Source of the DNA: Nocardia brasiliensis IFM 10847
GTDB lineage: Bacteria > Actinomycetota > Actinomycetes > Mycobacteriales > Mycobacteriaceae
Reading direction: 5' to 3'
Assembly (NCBI RefSeq): GCF_000710915.1
Contig: NZ_BAUA01000075.1
Coordinates: forward strand, 62,001 to 126,000
DNA length: 64,000 nt
How positions within the stretch are numbered: the first letter of the stretch is position 1; each line of letters begins with the position of its first letter. A program made the position numbers and the translations under genes. The notes below the pieces were generated by a model. That model saw nothing but the letters and a program-made list of their open reading frames with translations. It was not told the DNA's origin and searched no databases. Of the stretch, positions 1 to 8,300 are shown piece after piece.

Positions 1-493
1 TCAGCATTCCGAGGAGCTCGGTATCGCCATAGCTCCCGGTAGTTGTCCGTTCGAGTCGTCCGTGCGCAAGGAGAAACAGTTCCTGCACCGGCTGCCCCTC
101 TTCTACGATGATATCTCCGGGACGGAACTTTCGCGTGACGAGCAGCTGCGCCGCACGATGCAGAACCTCCAAATCCTGATACCCACGCAAAATCGGTATT
201 TCAGTGAGTGTCTCGGGAACGACCCGAATCTGGTTCGCGCCGGTTTGCACGAACGAGACGCGGCCCCGTCCTCGACGTACGGTGAGACGGCGATTTACGC
301 GATACGTGCCGCCGGCCACAGAGACCCATGGCAACTGTCGCAACAACCAGCGCGACGTGACGCCGGCCATCTGAGGAGGCGTTTTCGTGGTCGTTGCGAG
401 GTTGCGTGCCGCGCTCGTACTGAGTGACAGTTGAACTGCCTGCTCTTCCGGGAGGTCAGGCTGCTCGAAAGAGAGGTCAGGCTGCATGGTCAT
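1..493 (-). CDS. Family 2B encapsulin shell protein (N-terminal part, runs off the window)
   Basis: The first 164 residues are visible and the frame is open to the window edge. The start is the ATG at 493, preceded by GAGGAG. After a short extension (MTMQPDLSFEQ) comes a stretch containing PPQMAGVTSRWLLRQLPW and GGTYRVNRRLTV, which I recognise from family 2 encapsulin shells (HK97-fold proteins formerly annotated as cyclic-nucleotide-binding regulators). From about residue 115 a cNMP-binding-like insertion begins (RKFRPGDIIVEEGQPV), which marks subtype 2B. Family 2B shells assemble into cytosolic nanocompartments around polyprenyl transferases or terpene cyclases. The gene lies 78 nt downstream of a polyprenyl diphosphate synthase on the same strand, so shell and probable cargo look co-transcribed. 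The C-terminal two thirds are not visible, so integrity is unknown. Confidence 0.85.
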   Translation of the reverse strand, partial: MTMQPDLSFEQPDLPEEQAVQLSLSTSAARNLATTTKTPPQMAGVTSRWLLRQLPWVSVAGGTYRVNRRLTVRRGRGRVSFVQTGANQIRVVPETLTEIPILRGYQDLEVLHRAAQLLVTRKFRPGDIIVEEGQPVQELFLLAHGRLERTTTGSYGDTELLGML

Positions 494-571
494 TGCGGTA
501 GTCTCCTCGAATCATGGATAGGGACTCTTCGGTCGATTGCTCGGTCGCATACTGAACGATGTTTTGACCAC

Positions 572-1612
572 TCAGTTTTTTCGATGAGTCATGAGTTTGG
601 ACAGTGCATCTAGTTCAGCCGATACGCAGCAAGCCGGAAGACAATGAAAAGCATCAATTACCAGTCGGTCGACTTCATTTTGGGCCCACTGCCGACCGCC
701 CGCCGCTTCAACAAGTTCGGCGGCAAGTGCGGCCTCCCGAACGGATAGCGGCCCAGTTCTGGCATAGAGCTTTTTCAGTTCTGCCGCGGCATCCGTCCCC
801 GATTGCATGGCCGCCACCACCGGTAGGGTGTAGCGCTGTCTGACCAGGTCGTCAGCAGGTTTGCCAGTGACAGTCGGATCACCCCAGATGCCGATCAAGT
901 CATCGACAATCTGGAACGCCACGCCCAGCTCACGCCCGAATCGATCCATCATCGCCACGGTGTCTTCGTCGGCACCAGCGCACAGGGCGCCCAAGGCACA
1001 CGCACAGCCCATCAACGCGGCTGTCTTTCCTCTCGCGATACCCTCGCAATACTCGATTGTGGGCACGGGCTCAGGCGCTGTCCGACAATCCTCATGCTGT
1101 GCACGGCACAGTTCGATCACTGTTGATTCGAGACGGCGCAAAGCCGATCCGGCGACCGCGAGCGGGAGCTGGGCGGCGAGTACCTGTGCCGCCAACGCGT
1201 GCAGACCATCACCGAGCAGAATCGCATCCGACACGCCCCACACCGCCCAGACTGTCGGCCGATTCCGACGGGTGGCATCGCAATCCATCACATCGTCATG
1301 GATCAGAGTGAAGTTATGGATCAGTTCGACCGCCGCTGCGGCGCTTGCAGCCGCGCTGGGCTCGCCCCCACACGCAGTGCAGCTACAAACCGTGAGCGCA
1401 GGCCGTACAAGTTTTCCCGCACCACCGCCGCTGCCGGGTCCGCCAGTGGCGTCCGACCAACCGAAGTGATAGCCGGCCATACGATTCAACGGCGTCGGCA
1501 ACGAACTCACAGCCGTCCGCAGTTTCGGCTCCACGATTCTTCGGACCTGATCGACGACCGCGGCGGATCGGCCCGCGGACGAATCCGAGGTAGTGCCGGT
1601 AGTCAAATTCAT
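572..1612 (-). CDS. Polyprenyl diphosphate synthase, probable family 2 encapsulin cargo
   Basis: A trans-isoprenyl diphosphate synthase of about 346 residues, condensing IPP with an allylic diphosphate. The first aspartate-rich motif is LIHDDVMDCD near residue 106 and the second is DDLIGIWGD near residue 237; both metal-binding sites are intact. A Phe five residues before the first motif is compatible with a short-chain product, but chain length cannot be fixed. The first 40 or so residues are Ser/Thr/Gly-rich and probably disordered, as expected for the shell-targeting segment of encapsulated polyprenyl transferases. The ATG at 1612 is preferred; an in-frame TTG lies at 1642. The family 2B encapsulin gene follows 78 nt downstream, and mevalonate genes are divergent. 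Family assignment is secure; the cargo role is inferred. Confidence 0.9.
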   Translation of the reverse strand: MNLTTGTTSDSSAGRSAAVVDQVRRIVEPKLRTAVSSLPTPLNRMAGYHFGWSDATGGPGSGGGAGKLVRPALTVCSCTACGGEPSAAASAAAAVELIHNFTLIHDDVMDCDATRRNRPTVWAVWGVSDAILLGDGLHALAAQVLAAQLPLAVAGSALRRLESTVIELCRAQHEDCRTAPEPVPTIEYCEGIARGKTAALMGCACALGALCAGADEDTVAMMDRFGRELGVAFQIVDDLIGIWGDPTVTGKPADDLVRQRYTLPVVAAMQSGTDAAAELKKLYARTGPLSVREAALAAELVEAAGGRQWAQNEVDRLVIDAFHCLPACCVSAELDALSKLMTHRKN

Positions 1613-2090
1613 TACATCAACCCAACCTGTGGCAAGAAACAACGCGGAGATAAGTCGAGGAATGCTCCGGTCTTGTATCCATGCACCGTCCTCCGTCGTC
1701 GTCGCGGGATGGCTGTCTTGACGACCCTTCTCAGGCTCACGCGAACAACGCCGAGCAGAGCCGCGCCCGGCGCATGACGGTCATGCATCCCATACATTGC
1801 AAGGGATTCCGCGTCTACGGCCTGAGCCTGTCGGATAAGCGTGAACGTTCGAGTCGACGGCGACGGGGTGCCATCGAAACGCTCGCCCGGCGGCTTACCG
1901 CAGAGCCCTTTATGCGTGCAGAGCATCGTCGCGATGCGTGAAAGGCTCTTCTGTCCTCGCGACGGGGAGCGCAGGGTTGGTTGCAGATATCTTCGAGCAC
2001 TGCGTAGATCGGCGGCATCGCCGGCCCATCGAGTAGTCCGCCGCAGCGATGCCCAGACGACGCAGAATCGCCTTTGCGAATGAGAGCGTT
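1613..2090. promoter_or_regulatory. Divergent intergenic region between the encapsulin/prenyl synthase operon and the mevalonate operon
   Basis: About 480 bases without a credible gene; the open frames here have arginine-rich, random-looking translations. Because the flanking operons point away from each other, promoters for both should lie here. I could not pick out a convincing -10/-35 pair or a clear operator by eye. Confidence 0.4.
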
Positions 2091-3080
2091 ATGGATACGA
2101 CCGAGCCCGCCTCCGGCACCTTGATCGGCACCGGCGCCGCCTGCGGTAAGGCCATTCTGATCGGTGAGCACACGGTCGTGTATGGACGACCTGCTATCGC
2201 GATCCCGTTGGCGCCGTTGCACATCGCGGCTACCGCCCGGGTGTCGATGGCCACGGAGTCGTGCCTCACTGCTGCCACACGCCACGCCGACGGCGGAAGA
2301 GTTGATACGTTTTTCGCCTCCGGATCCGAGGCGTTGTCGACGAGCTCGGACGGCGGTGCTGTCGCGACGGCATTGCGTCGATGGGGTTTCCACCATGCGA
2401 CAGCAGCGGTGACACTCACCGGTGACTTACCACCAGCGCGCGGGCTGGGGGCGAGCGCGGCCTGCGCGACCGCAGCCGTGCGCGCTGTCGCGGACGCGGT
2501 CGGTGTAACTGTCGACGGGAGGGCGCTTTACGAACTGGTGCAGGTCAGTGAGCAGCAGGCGCACGGCCGCGCCAGCGGTATCGATGCCGCCACGGTGATC
2601 GCGGCACAACCGATCCGATTCCAGGATGGAGCAGCACATCCACTGCTCACGCGTACGGTCGCGGTGACAGTGCTAGCCGACACCGGAACGCCGAGCATTA
2701 CCCGGCAAGCGGTGCAGGCGGTCGAGTCGATGGTGCGCCGCTGCCCGGCGCGCGCTCGCAGACTGTTCGATGAGGCCGATCGCCTCATCGATGATGCCCT
2801 CGCCGCCATGGAGGCCGCGGACATCGCGACTTTGGGCGCACGGATGACTGGGTTTCATTGTCTACTACAGGAATTCGGGGTCAGCACTGCGGCGCTCAAC
2901 CGGCTGGTGGACGCTGCCTCGAGCGCCGGTGCACTGGGTGCCAAGCTCACCGGCGGTGGGCTCGGCGGATGCATGCTCGCGTTGACCCGACCTCACGACA
3001 CCGAGGTGGTGGAGCAGGCGCTGGTGTCGGCGGGTGCCCGCCGAACATGGACGATACCGATCGGGGAGCCTTCTTCGTGA
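2091..3080 (+). CDS. mvk: Mevalonate kinase
   Basis: GHMP-family kinase that phosphorylates mevalonate to 5-phosphomevalonate in the cytosol. The 329-residue product opens with a typical GHMP N-terminus (ACGKAILIGEHTVVYGRPAI). The ATP-binding loop is PPARGLGASAACATAAVRA near residue 113, and the C-terminal glycine-rich GHMP motif is LTGGGLGGCMLAL. Length matches actinobacterial mevalonate kinases. The ATG at 2091 is chosen because MDTTEPASG leads straight into the conserved core; an ATG at 2049 adds an arginine-rich extension. It is the first gene of a tight run with HMG-CoA reductase and synthase. Phosphomevalonate kinase, diphosphomevalonate decarboxylase and IPP isomerase, usually clustered with it, are not in the window. 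Confidence 0.9.
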   Translation: MDTTEPASGTLIGTGAACGKAILIGEHTVVYGRPAIAIPLAPLHIAATARVSMATESCLTAATRHADGGRVDTFFASGSEALSTSSDGGAVATALRRWGFHHATAAVTLTGDLPPARGLGASAACATAAVRAVADAVGVTVDGRALYELVQVSEQQAHGRASGIDAATVIAAQPIRFQDGAAHPLLTRTVAVTVLADTGTPSITRQAVQAVESMVRRCPARARRLFDEADRLIDDALAAMEAADIATLGARMTGFHCLLQEFGVSTAALNRLVDAASSAGALGAKLTGGGLGGCMLALTRPHDTEVVEQALVSAGARRTWTIPIGEPSS

Positions 3081-3211
3081 CCCCACGACACGCTCGGTAT
3101 CTAGCGAAGGGCTTCTGGGACAAACATCCTGGGCGCTGCCGGTCGTTCCGCCCTGGGCACTCCTCGGTGCTCGTCGTCACAGACCGGTCCGGACAGGAGG
3201 TTCTCCCGTGA
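3077..3211 (+). CDS. Possible 44-residue translationally coupled micro-protein
   Basis: A short frame opens with a GTG that overlaps the mevalonate kinase stop as GTGA, and closes with a TGA that overlaps the GTG of HMG-CoA reductase, again as GTGA. It would encode 44 basic residues (VTPRHARYLAKGFWDKHPGR onward). I recognise no domain. It may be a real small protein, a ribosome bridge that couples translation across the 127-nt gap, or a residue of lost mevalonate genes, since other actinobacteria often have further pathway genes at this point. The only support is the double overlap. Confidence 0.35.
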   Translation: MTPRHARYLAKGFWDKHPGRCRSFRPGHSSVLVVTDRSGQEVLP

Positions 3212-4269
3212 CCGCGCTCCACTCCGAACACGCCGAAGTGCCGTTGGCTTGGCAAGGCCCGATCCGAATCACCGGCAACACCGTCCACGACGAAGTCGAG
3301 GTACCTCTGGCTACCTTCGAAACCCCGCTGTGGGCTTCTGTGCGCCGTGGCGCCCGCCTGTCGATGTCGATCGACAACGGCATCGTCGCCACCGTTGTCG
3401 ATGACCGTATGACTCGCTCGGTCCTGCTCGAGGCCGATGACGCGAGCGTCGCGCTCGCCACGGTAGCTCACATACACGACCATTTCGCACACGCCCGGAC
3501 TGTCGCAGCCGGCGGCAGCCGACACACCGAGTTGATCGACGTGCACCACCAGATCGCGGGAAATCTGCTGTTCCTGCGATTCGAGTACCGCACCGGCGAC
3601 GCTGCCGGACACAATATGACCACCGATGCCGGCGATCGACTCATCGCGTGGATCCTGGCCACTGTCGAAGGCTTGCGCTATATCTCGGTATCCGGCAACT
3701 ACTGCACCGACAAGAAGGCGACCGCGGTCAACGGCATCCTCGGACGCGGCAAGAACGTCGTCACCGAAATCAACGTCCCCGCAAGGCTTGTCGACCAACG
3801 CCTACACACCACCGCAGCACGCATCGCCGAACTCAACGTCCGCAAGAACCTCATCGGTACCGTGCTCGCCGGCGGCATCCGCTCCGCCAACGCCCATTAC
3901 GCGAATATGCTCCTCGCCCTCTACCTCGCCACCGGACAAGACGCCGCCAACATCGTCGAAGGGTCCCAAGGGATCACCCACGCCGAGAACCGCGACGGAG
4001 ACCTCTACTTCTCTTGCACCCTGCCCAACCTCATCCTCGGCACCATCGGCAACGGCAAACAACTCGGCTTCGTCGAGAACAATCTGGTCAGACTCGGCTG
4101 CCGTGAACCCCGTGCCTCCGGCGACAACGCTCGCCGCCTCGCGGTCATCGTCGCAGCGACGGTGCTGTGCGGCGAACTCTCGCTGATGGCCGCACAAACC
4201 AACCCCGGCGAACTGATGCGCGCCCACACCCGTTTCGAACGTACCCCACACCGAACCGATCCGAGGTGA
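3208..4269 (+). CDS. Hydroxymethylglutaryl-CoA reductase
   Basis: Reduces HMG-CoA to mevalonate, probably with NADPH. The 353-residue protein resembles Streptomyces mevalonate-cluster reductases (class I type, soluble, no membrane anchor). Visible motifs are ISGNYCTDKKATAVNG with the catalytic Lys, ATGQDAANIVEGSQG with the catalytic Asp, a DLYFSCTLPN substrate segment and a C-terminal LMRAHTR carrying the catalytic His. The GTG at 3208 is chosen because AGGAGG lies 7 nt upstream; the open frame extends further 5' only by overlapping mevalonate kinase. HMG-CoA synthase follows 2 nt after the stop, so the genes are surely co-transcribed. Confidence 0.93.
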   Translation: MTALHSEHAEVPLAWQGPIRITGNTVHDEVEVPLATFETPLWASVRRGARLSMSIDNGIVATVVDDRMTRSVLLEADDASVALATVAHIHDHFAHARTVAAGGSRHTELIDVHHQIAGNLLFLRFEYRTGDAAGHNMTTDAGDRLIAWILATVEGLRYISVSGNYCTDKKATAVNGILGRGKNVVTEINVPARLVDQRLHTTAARIAELNVRKNLIGTVLAGGIRSANAHYANMLLALYLATGQDAANIVEGSQGITHAENRDGDLYFSCTLPNLILGTIGNGKQLGFVENNLVRLGCREPRASGDNARRLAVIVAATVLCGELSLMAAQTNPGELMRAHTRFERTPHRTDPR

Positions 4270-4271
4270 CC

Positions 4272-5507
4272 ATGTCTGCCCCACCCATCGGCATCCACGA
4301 CCTGTCGATCGCCACCACCCACTACGTCATCGACCAGGCCACCCTTGCCCGACACCACCGAGTCCCGATCGACAAGTACCACCGCGGCCTCGGCCAGGAA
4401 GCCATGAGCGTCCCCGCGGCGGACGAGGACATCGTCACCCTCGCCGCAACCGCCGCCGCACCGATCCTCGCCCGCCACGGCACCGACAAATTGCGCACAG
4501 TCTTGCTCGCCACCGAATCCTCCGTCGACCAAGCGAAAGCCGCAGGCCTGTACCTACATCCGCTGATCGGCTTGCCCCACACCTGTCGCGTCGTCGAACT
4601 CAAACAGGCCTGCTACTCCGCCACCGCGGCCTTACAACTGGCCACCGGCCTGATCACCCGCAACCCCGCCGAACACGTCTTGGTCATCGCCACCGACATC
4701 GCGCGCTATGACCTCGATACCCCCGCGGAAGCCACCCAAGGCGCCGCAGCGGTAGCCATGCTCGTCACGACCGACCCGGCCCTGGCCGAGCTGCATCCCC
4801 TCACCGGCGTCTACTCCACCCATGTCAACGACTTCTGGCGACCCAATTACCGCACCACAGCAATCGTCGACGGCAAGCTCTCCATCACCGCCTACCTCGA
4901 CGCGGCCCGACACGCCTACACCGACTACCGCAGTCGCGGCGGCCGCGCGCTGGACGAGTTCGCCGCCGTCTGCTACCACCAGCCATTCGCCACCATGGCC
5001 TACAAAGCGCACCGGCATCTGCTGCAAACCCACGACTTCACCCCCACCGCAAGCGATCTCGATAACGCTCTGGCCGATACCACCCACTACAACCGGATGA
5101 TCGGCAACAGCTACACCGCCTCGGTCTATCTCGCCCTGGCATCCCTTCTCGACCACAGCGACGACCTCGCCGGCAAACCCATCGCCATGCTCAGCTACGG
5201 ATCCGGATGCGTCGCCGAATTCTTCACCGCCACACCGGTGGCGGGCTATCGAACACATCTGCACAGCAACGCCAACCACAACATTATCCACGCACGCAAA
5301 CCCATCGACTACCACCGCTATCGCGCGCTGCTCACCGCCCCACCCAACACCCAGGGCGACCATGTGCTACCCCGGGAAACCAACGCCCCCTACCGACTGG
5401 CCGCCATCAACGGTCACACCAGAACCTACAAGGCAGCTGACACAGGGAAACAACCTGAACGCGACCGGATGGGGCGCACCAGGCTTGTGCCCGTCGACCG
5501 CCGCTAG
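4272..5507 (+). CDS. Hydroxymethylglutaryl-CoA synthase
   Basis: Condenses acetyl-CoA with acetoacetyl-CoA to HMG-CoA, the entry to the mevalonate pathway. The 411-residue product begins MSAPPIGIHDLSIATTHYV, the usual N-terminus of bacterial HMG-CoA synthases. Catalytic residues are visible: Glu in LLATESSVDQAKA, the acylated Cys in VVELKQACYSATAALQLA, and His in CYHQPFATMAYKAH. NSYTASVYLALASLLDH and SYGSGCVAEFF are also family hallmarks. The ATG at 4272 lies 2 nt after the HMG-CoA reductase stop. It is the last recognisable gene of this operon; a convergent regulator gene ends 168 nt downstream. Confidence 0.94.
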   Translation: MSAPPIGIHDLSIATTHYVIDQATLARHHRVPIDKYHRGLGQEAMSVPAADEDIVTLAATAAAPILARHGTDKLRTVLLATESSVDQAKAAGLYLHPLIGLPHTCRVVELKQACYSATAALQLATGLITRNPAEHVLVIATDIARYDLDTPAEATQGAAAVAMLVTTDPALAELHPLTGVYSTHVNDFWRPNYRTTAIVDGKLSITAYLDAARHAYTDYRSRGGRALDEFAAVCYHQPFATMAYKAHRHLLQTHDFTPTASDLDNALADTTHYNRMIGNSYTASVYLALASLLDHSDDLAGKPIAMLSYGSGCVAEFFTATPVAGYRTHLHSNANHNIIHARKPIDYHRYRALLTAPPNTQGDHVLPRETNAPYRLAAINGHTRTYKAADTGKQPERDRMGRTRLVPVDRR

Positions 5508-5674
5508 CCCTCCGCCTCTCATATTCCGAGTAGTTGTCCCGGCGAGAACTACCATGGCGCAGATGTCTTTTCGTCGCCGGGACAGAATATTTTGGACATC
5601 CCGATCGATTCCCGGCTGCAGGGGTGTACTAGTTATTTGGACAGACCCGGCCGCCAGGGGCCGTAACAGTTCAA

Positions 5675-7009
5675 TCATCTCAGTGTGTTTCGCATAGCAA
5701 GGCATAGATGTCTCGCATGATCGGGTGCATTTTGCGCATGTAGTTGCCGGACCACGCGGTTCAGCTGGTCTTCGGCTCGGATGGAATGTGTTTCGGCGAT
5801 GATATGCAGGGCATGCCGGGCAACATCGATCGCTTTATCGGGTCTCGACGTGCCTGCCAAGGCAGCGGCGAGGAGCGCCAAACCGCGGCCGAGGTCGCGC
5901 CGGTTCTCCGTTTTCCACGCAGATAGTTGCGGCTCTAATACCGCCACAGCTTCGTCAGGAAGCCCCAATTCGAGGAAGCACTCGGCGGCCTCCATCCCGA
6001 TATATTCGAGGGTGCAATAGTTCGCCAGGTCGTCCCCATCGCCGTTCGGGGACGAAGCTTGCTGCCGTGCTTGCTCGAGGGCTAGCGTGGTGTCTTTCAC
6101 GTTGCCGAGGCGGGCGTGGCCCTGGGCAAGTTGCCGTAACGCCGCCGCGCGTTGGCGAGGACTGAGGCGGGTGGTCGTGTTCAACGCTGCTCGGGCAAGG
6201 GCAATGGTGGCATGCGGCTTACCAGCGTCGGCGGCAAGGTTGCTCTGCCTCATTTTGACGTACGACATCAGTTGCCCGTTACCTGTCTCACGAGCTAGAT
6301 CGGCAGCAATCGTCGTGCACCTGATGGCTGCGCGCAAATCGCCGGCATCTTGGTGCAGCCAGCCCAGAAATTCTGCGAATCGAGCATGGACGAAATTCAT
6401 TCGGTTCTGGGTTCGGCCATGACTGGTGCGTTCGAGGCGCTCAACGAACCGCAGTTGCTGGGTGACGAGCGGAACCAAGGGTTGTGGACCGGCCAGATTG
6501 TCGGTGCGCACGTACTCCTCCAGCGTGGACAACAACGAATCGATGATCAGGGTGTCGGCAGCCGGGGGCGCGGGTAGCGTACCGCCGCTGAGCCGCAACG
6601 GATTCAATGCGGACGGCATGTCCGGGGGATCCTCGATGTCGAACCACAGCAGCTCGGGCGGAATGCTGAGCGCACGGGCGTAGTGGATCAGCTTGTCGAG
6701 ATCGCGTACTTTATTGCGGCCGTTCTCGATTCGGCTCAGTTGGCCCTGGGTGATGCCGAGCCATCGGGCCAGCTGGACTTGCGGGACCGGGTGCTCGCCG
6801 TGGCGGGGGTGGTGCCGCCAAGTATTGAACACCGCGCCGATATCCTTGCTCTGCAAGGCCGTTCGCAGGCCGCTGGTACGCCAGTCCGTGGCACGAAGTC
6901 GGGGTGGTCGGCCCACTGTCCTGCCGCAGGGGCTGCACGACATCCCCTTGTTGTCGCGCGCCAAGCCCGCTCCGCATCGGGGGCAATTCCGGCGCCGGTT
7001 GTCCAGCAT
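5675..7009 (-). CDS. XRE-family regulator with zinc-ribbon and TPR-like region
   Basis: About 444 residues from the ATG at 7009 (GGAAG upstream); a GTG at 7087 would add 26 residues. The N-terminus holds a four-cysteine ribbon (CPRCGAGLARDNKGMSCSPC). A Cro/C1-type helix-turn-helix follows (VQLARWLGITQGQLSRIENG), about 70-130 residues in. The rest is alpha-helical with TPR-like repeats rich in Ala and Leu (ARFAEFLGWLHQDAGDLRAA, ALRQLAQGHARLGNVKDTTL), an architecture common in actinobacterial pathway regulators that bind a ligand or peptide. It lies between the mevalonate operon and the creatininase/terpene synthase genes, so it may control one or both; this is inference from position. Confidence 0.8.
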   Translation of the reverse strand: MLDNRRRNCPRCGAGLARDNKGMSCSPCGRTVGRPPRLRATDWRTSGLRTALQSKDIGAVFNTWRHHPRHGEHPVPQVQLARWLGITQGQLSRIENGRNKVRDLDKLIHYARALSIPPELLWFDIEDPPDMPSALNPLRLSGGTLPAPPAADTLIIDSLLSTLEEYVRTDNLAGPQPLVPLVTQQLRFVERLERTSHGRTQNRMNFVHARFAEFLGWLHQDAGDLRAAIRCTTIAADLARETGNGQLMSYVKMRQSNLAADAGKPHATIALARAALNTTTRLSPRQRAAALRQLAQGHARLGNVKDTTLALEQARQQASSPNGDGDDLANYCTLEYIGMEAAECFLELGLPDEAVAVLEPQLSAWKTENRRDLGRGLALLAAALAGTSRPDKAIDVARHALHIIAETHSIRAEDQLNRVVRQLHAQNAPDHARHLCLAMRNTLR

Positions 7010-7345
7010 GACCGTCTCGCTTCCGTCGGGAATCCGTGTGGGGCAGCCGTTGTGGACGATGGCCAACGTTCCACTGCTTTCAACCACGTCACAAACATCA
7101 CGGAATCATCCAAACGAATCAGGCGGACGGTGGCTCATTCGTTGAGCTCAGTGATGCAGCGATCGACATTCAATGATAGGCGAGGCTGCTCCGGCAGAGC
7201 CTCAAATGCCCGCTGCGCATGGAATCTATTCCGCCGACGCATATCTCGGCTCCCCGAGAGTGACGTCGGTATACTTCCCCTCAGATCCCATTTCTGATCG
7301 TGGGGCCCGCGGTCCCCGAGCCTGGACGCACTGGGAGTAGTCACC
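7010..7345. promoter_or_regulatory. Divergent intergenic region, XRE regulator / creatininase
   Basis: About 336 bases with no credible gene on either strand. It must carry the promoter of the regulator on the minus strand and that of the creatininase gene on the plus strand. The ribosome binding site of the latter (GGGAG) is near 7330. No clear operator was seen. Confidence 0.4.
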
Positions 7346-8056
7346 GTGACCTTTGCATTCTGCACCGCTACCTCACACGATGAGACAGTCCGATGTGCCA
7401 GGATCGCAGTGCTTCCGGTCGGAAGCTTCGAGCAACACGGCGGACATCTGCCGTTGGCGACCGATACGCTCATCGCGTGTGAGATCGCCAGCCGAATCGC
7501 CGCGACCTACAAACTGTTTCTTCTGCCTCCGGTCGCAGTAGCGTGCTCGCATGAGCATGCCGGGTTTCCTGGCACAGTATCGATCAGCGCGATGACACTG
7601 GTTGCGACAGTCGACGATGTCGCGGAGTCCCTGGCCAGGTCGGGCATCCCCAGCCTTGTGCTGGTGAACGGACACGGCGGTAACCACGTGCTTGCGAATG
7701 TCGTCTGCGAGCACAACACTGCCGGTCGACAGATGATGCTGTTCCCGACGATGACGGACTGGTGCACCGCGCGAATCCACGCGGAGATGGCAACGACCGA
7801 CCTCGACGATATGCACGGCGGCGAGCTGGAGACCTCGATCCTGCTCCATGCGCACCCCGAACTCGTCGCAGACACCTACAAAGACGCCGACCACGAAGCA
7901 CGCGATCGTCCGCATCTACTGATCACCGGAATGGCCGGCTACACCACCAGCGGAATCATCGGCCGCCCATCCCTCGCCACCGCAGCCAAAGGCCGAGCCG
8001 CACTCGACAGCCTCGATGAATCATTCGCCTCCCATCTGAAAGAACTAGCCGGCTAA
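7346..8056 (+). CDS. Creatininase-family metal-dependent amidohydrolase
   Basis: A 236-residue protein of the creatininase superfamily, which hydrolyses cyclic or linear amides with a di-metal centre; the family includes creatininase and the mycofactocin peptidase MftE. The metal-ligand motifs are intact: SFEQHGGHLPLATDT near residue 28, LVNGHGGNHV near residue 108 and DDMHGGELETS near residue 150. The GTG at 7346 follows GGGAG. No mycofactocin genes are nearby. The next gene on the strand is a terpene synthase 244 nt downstream, so it may tailor a terpenoid or act elsewhere. The substrate cannot be predicted. Confidence 0.82.
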   Translation: MTFAFCTATSHDETVRCARIAVLPVGSFEQHGGHLPLATDTLIACEIASRIAATYKLFLLPPVAVACSHEHAGFPGTVSISAMTLVATVDDVAESLARSGIPSLVLVNGHGGNHVLANVVCEHNTAGRQMMLFPTMTDWCTARIHAEMATTDLDDMHGGELETSILLHAHPELVADTYKDADHEARDRPHLLITGMAGYTTSGIIGRPSLATAAKGRAALDSLDESFASHLKELAG

Positions 8057-8300
8057 GGATTCAAGATCTTGGGACCGCAGCCATAACCCCTATCACAACT
8101 ACGAGAGACTCGCTCTCCGGATAGCGTTTGCCGCCCCGAGACGGCCCGAAACCAGCGCCACAAACACAACAATCCACGCTCGACTCATGAAATCCTGACC
8201 CCATTGAACACGGGAAGAGCAAACCCGCTACTTCGATTTTGCAATAGAAGTTTTCCCATCTATGCGAATCGATCGATTACCGTTGCCGACAGGAGTGCCG

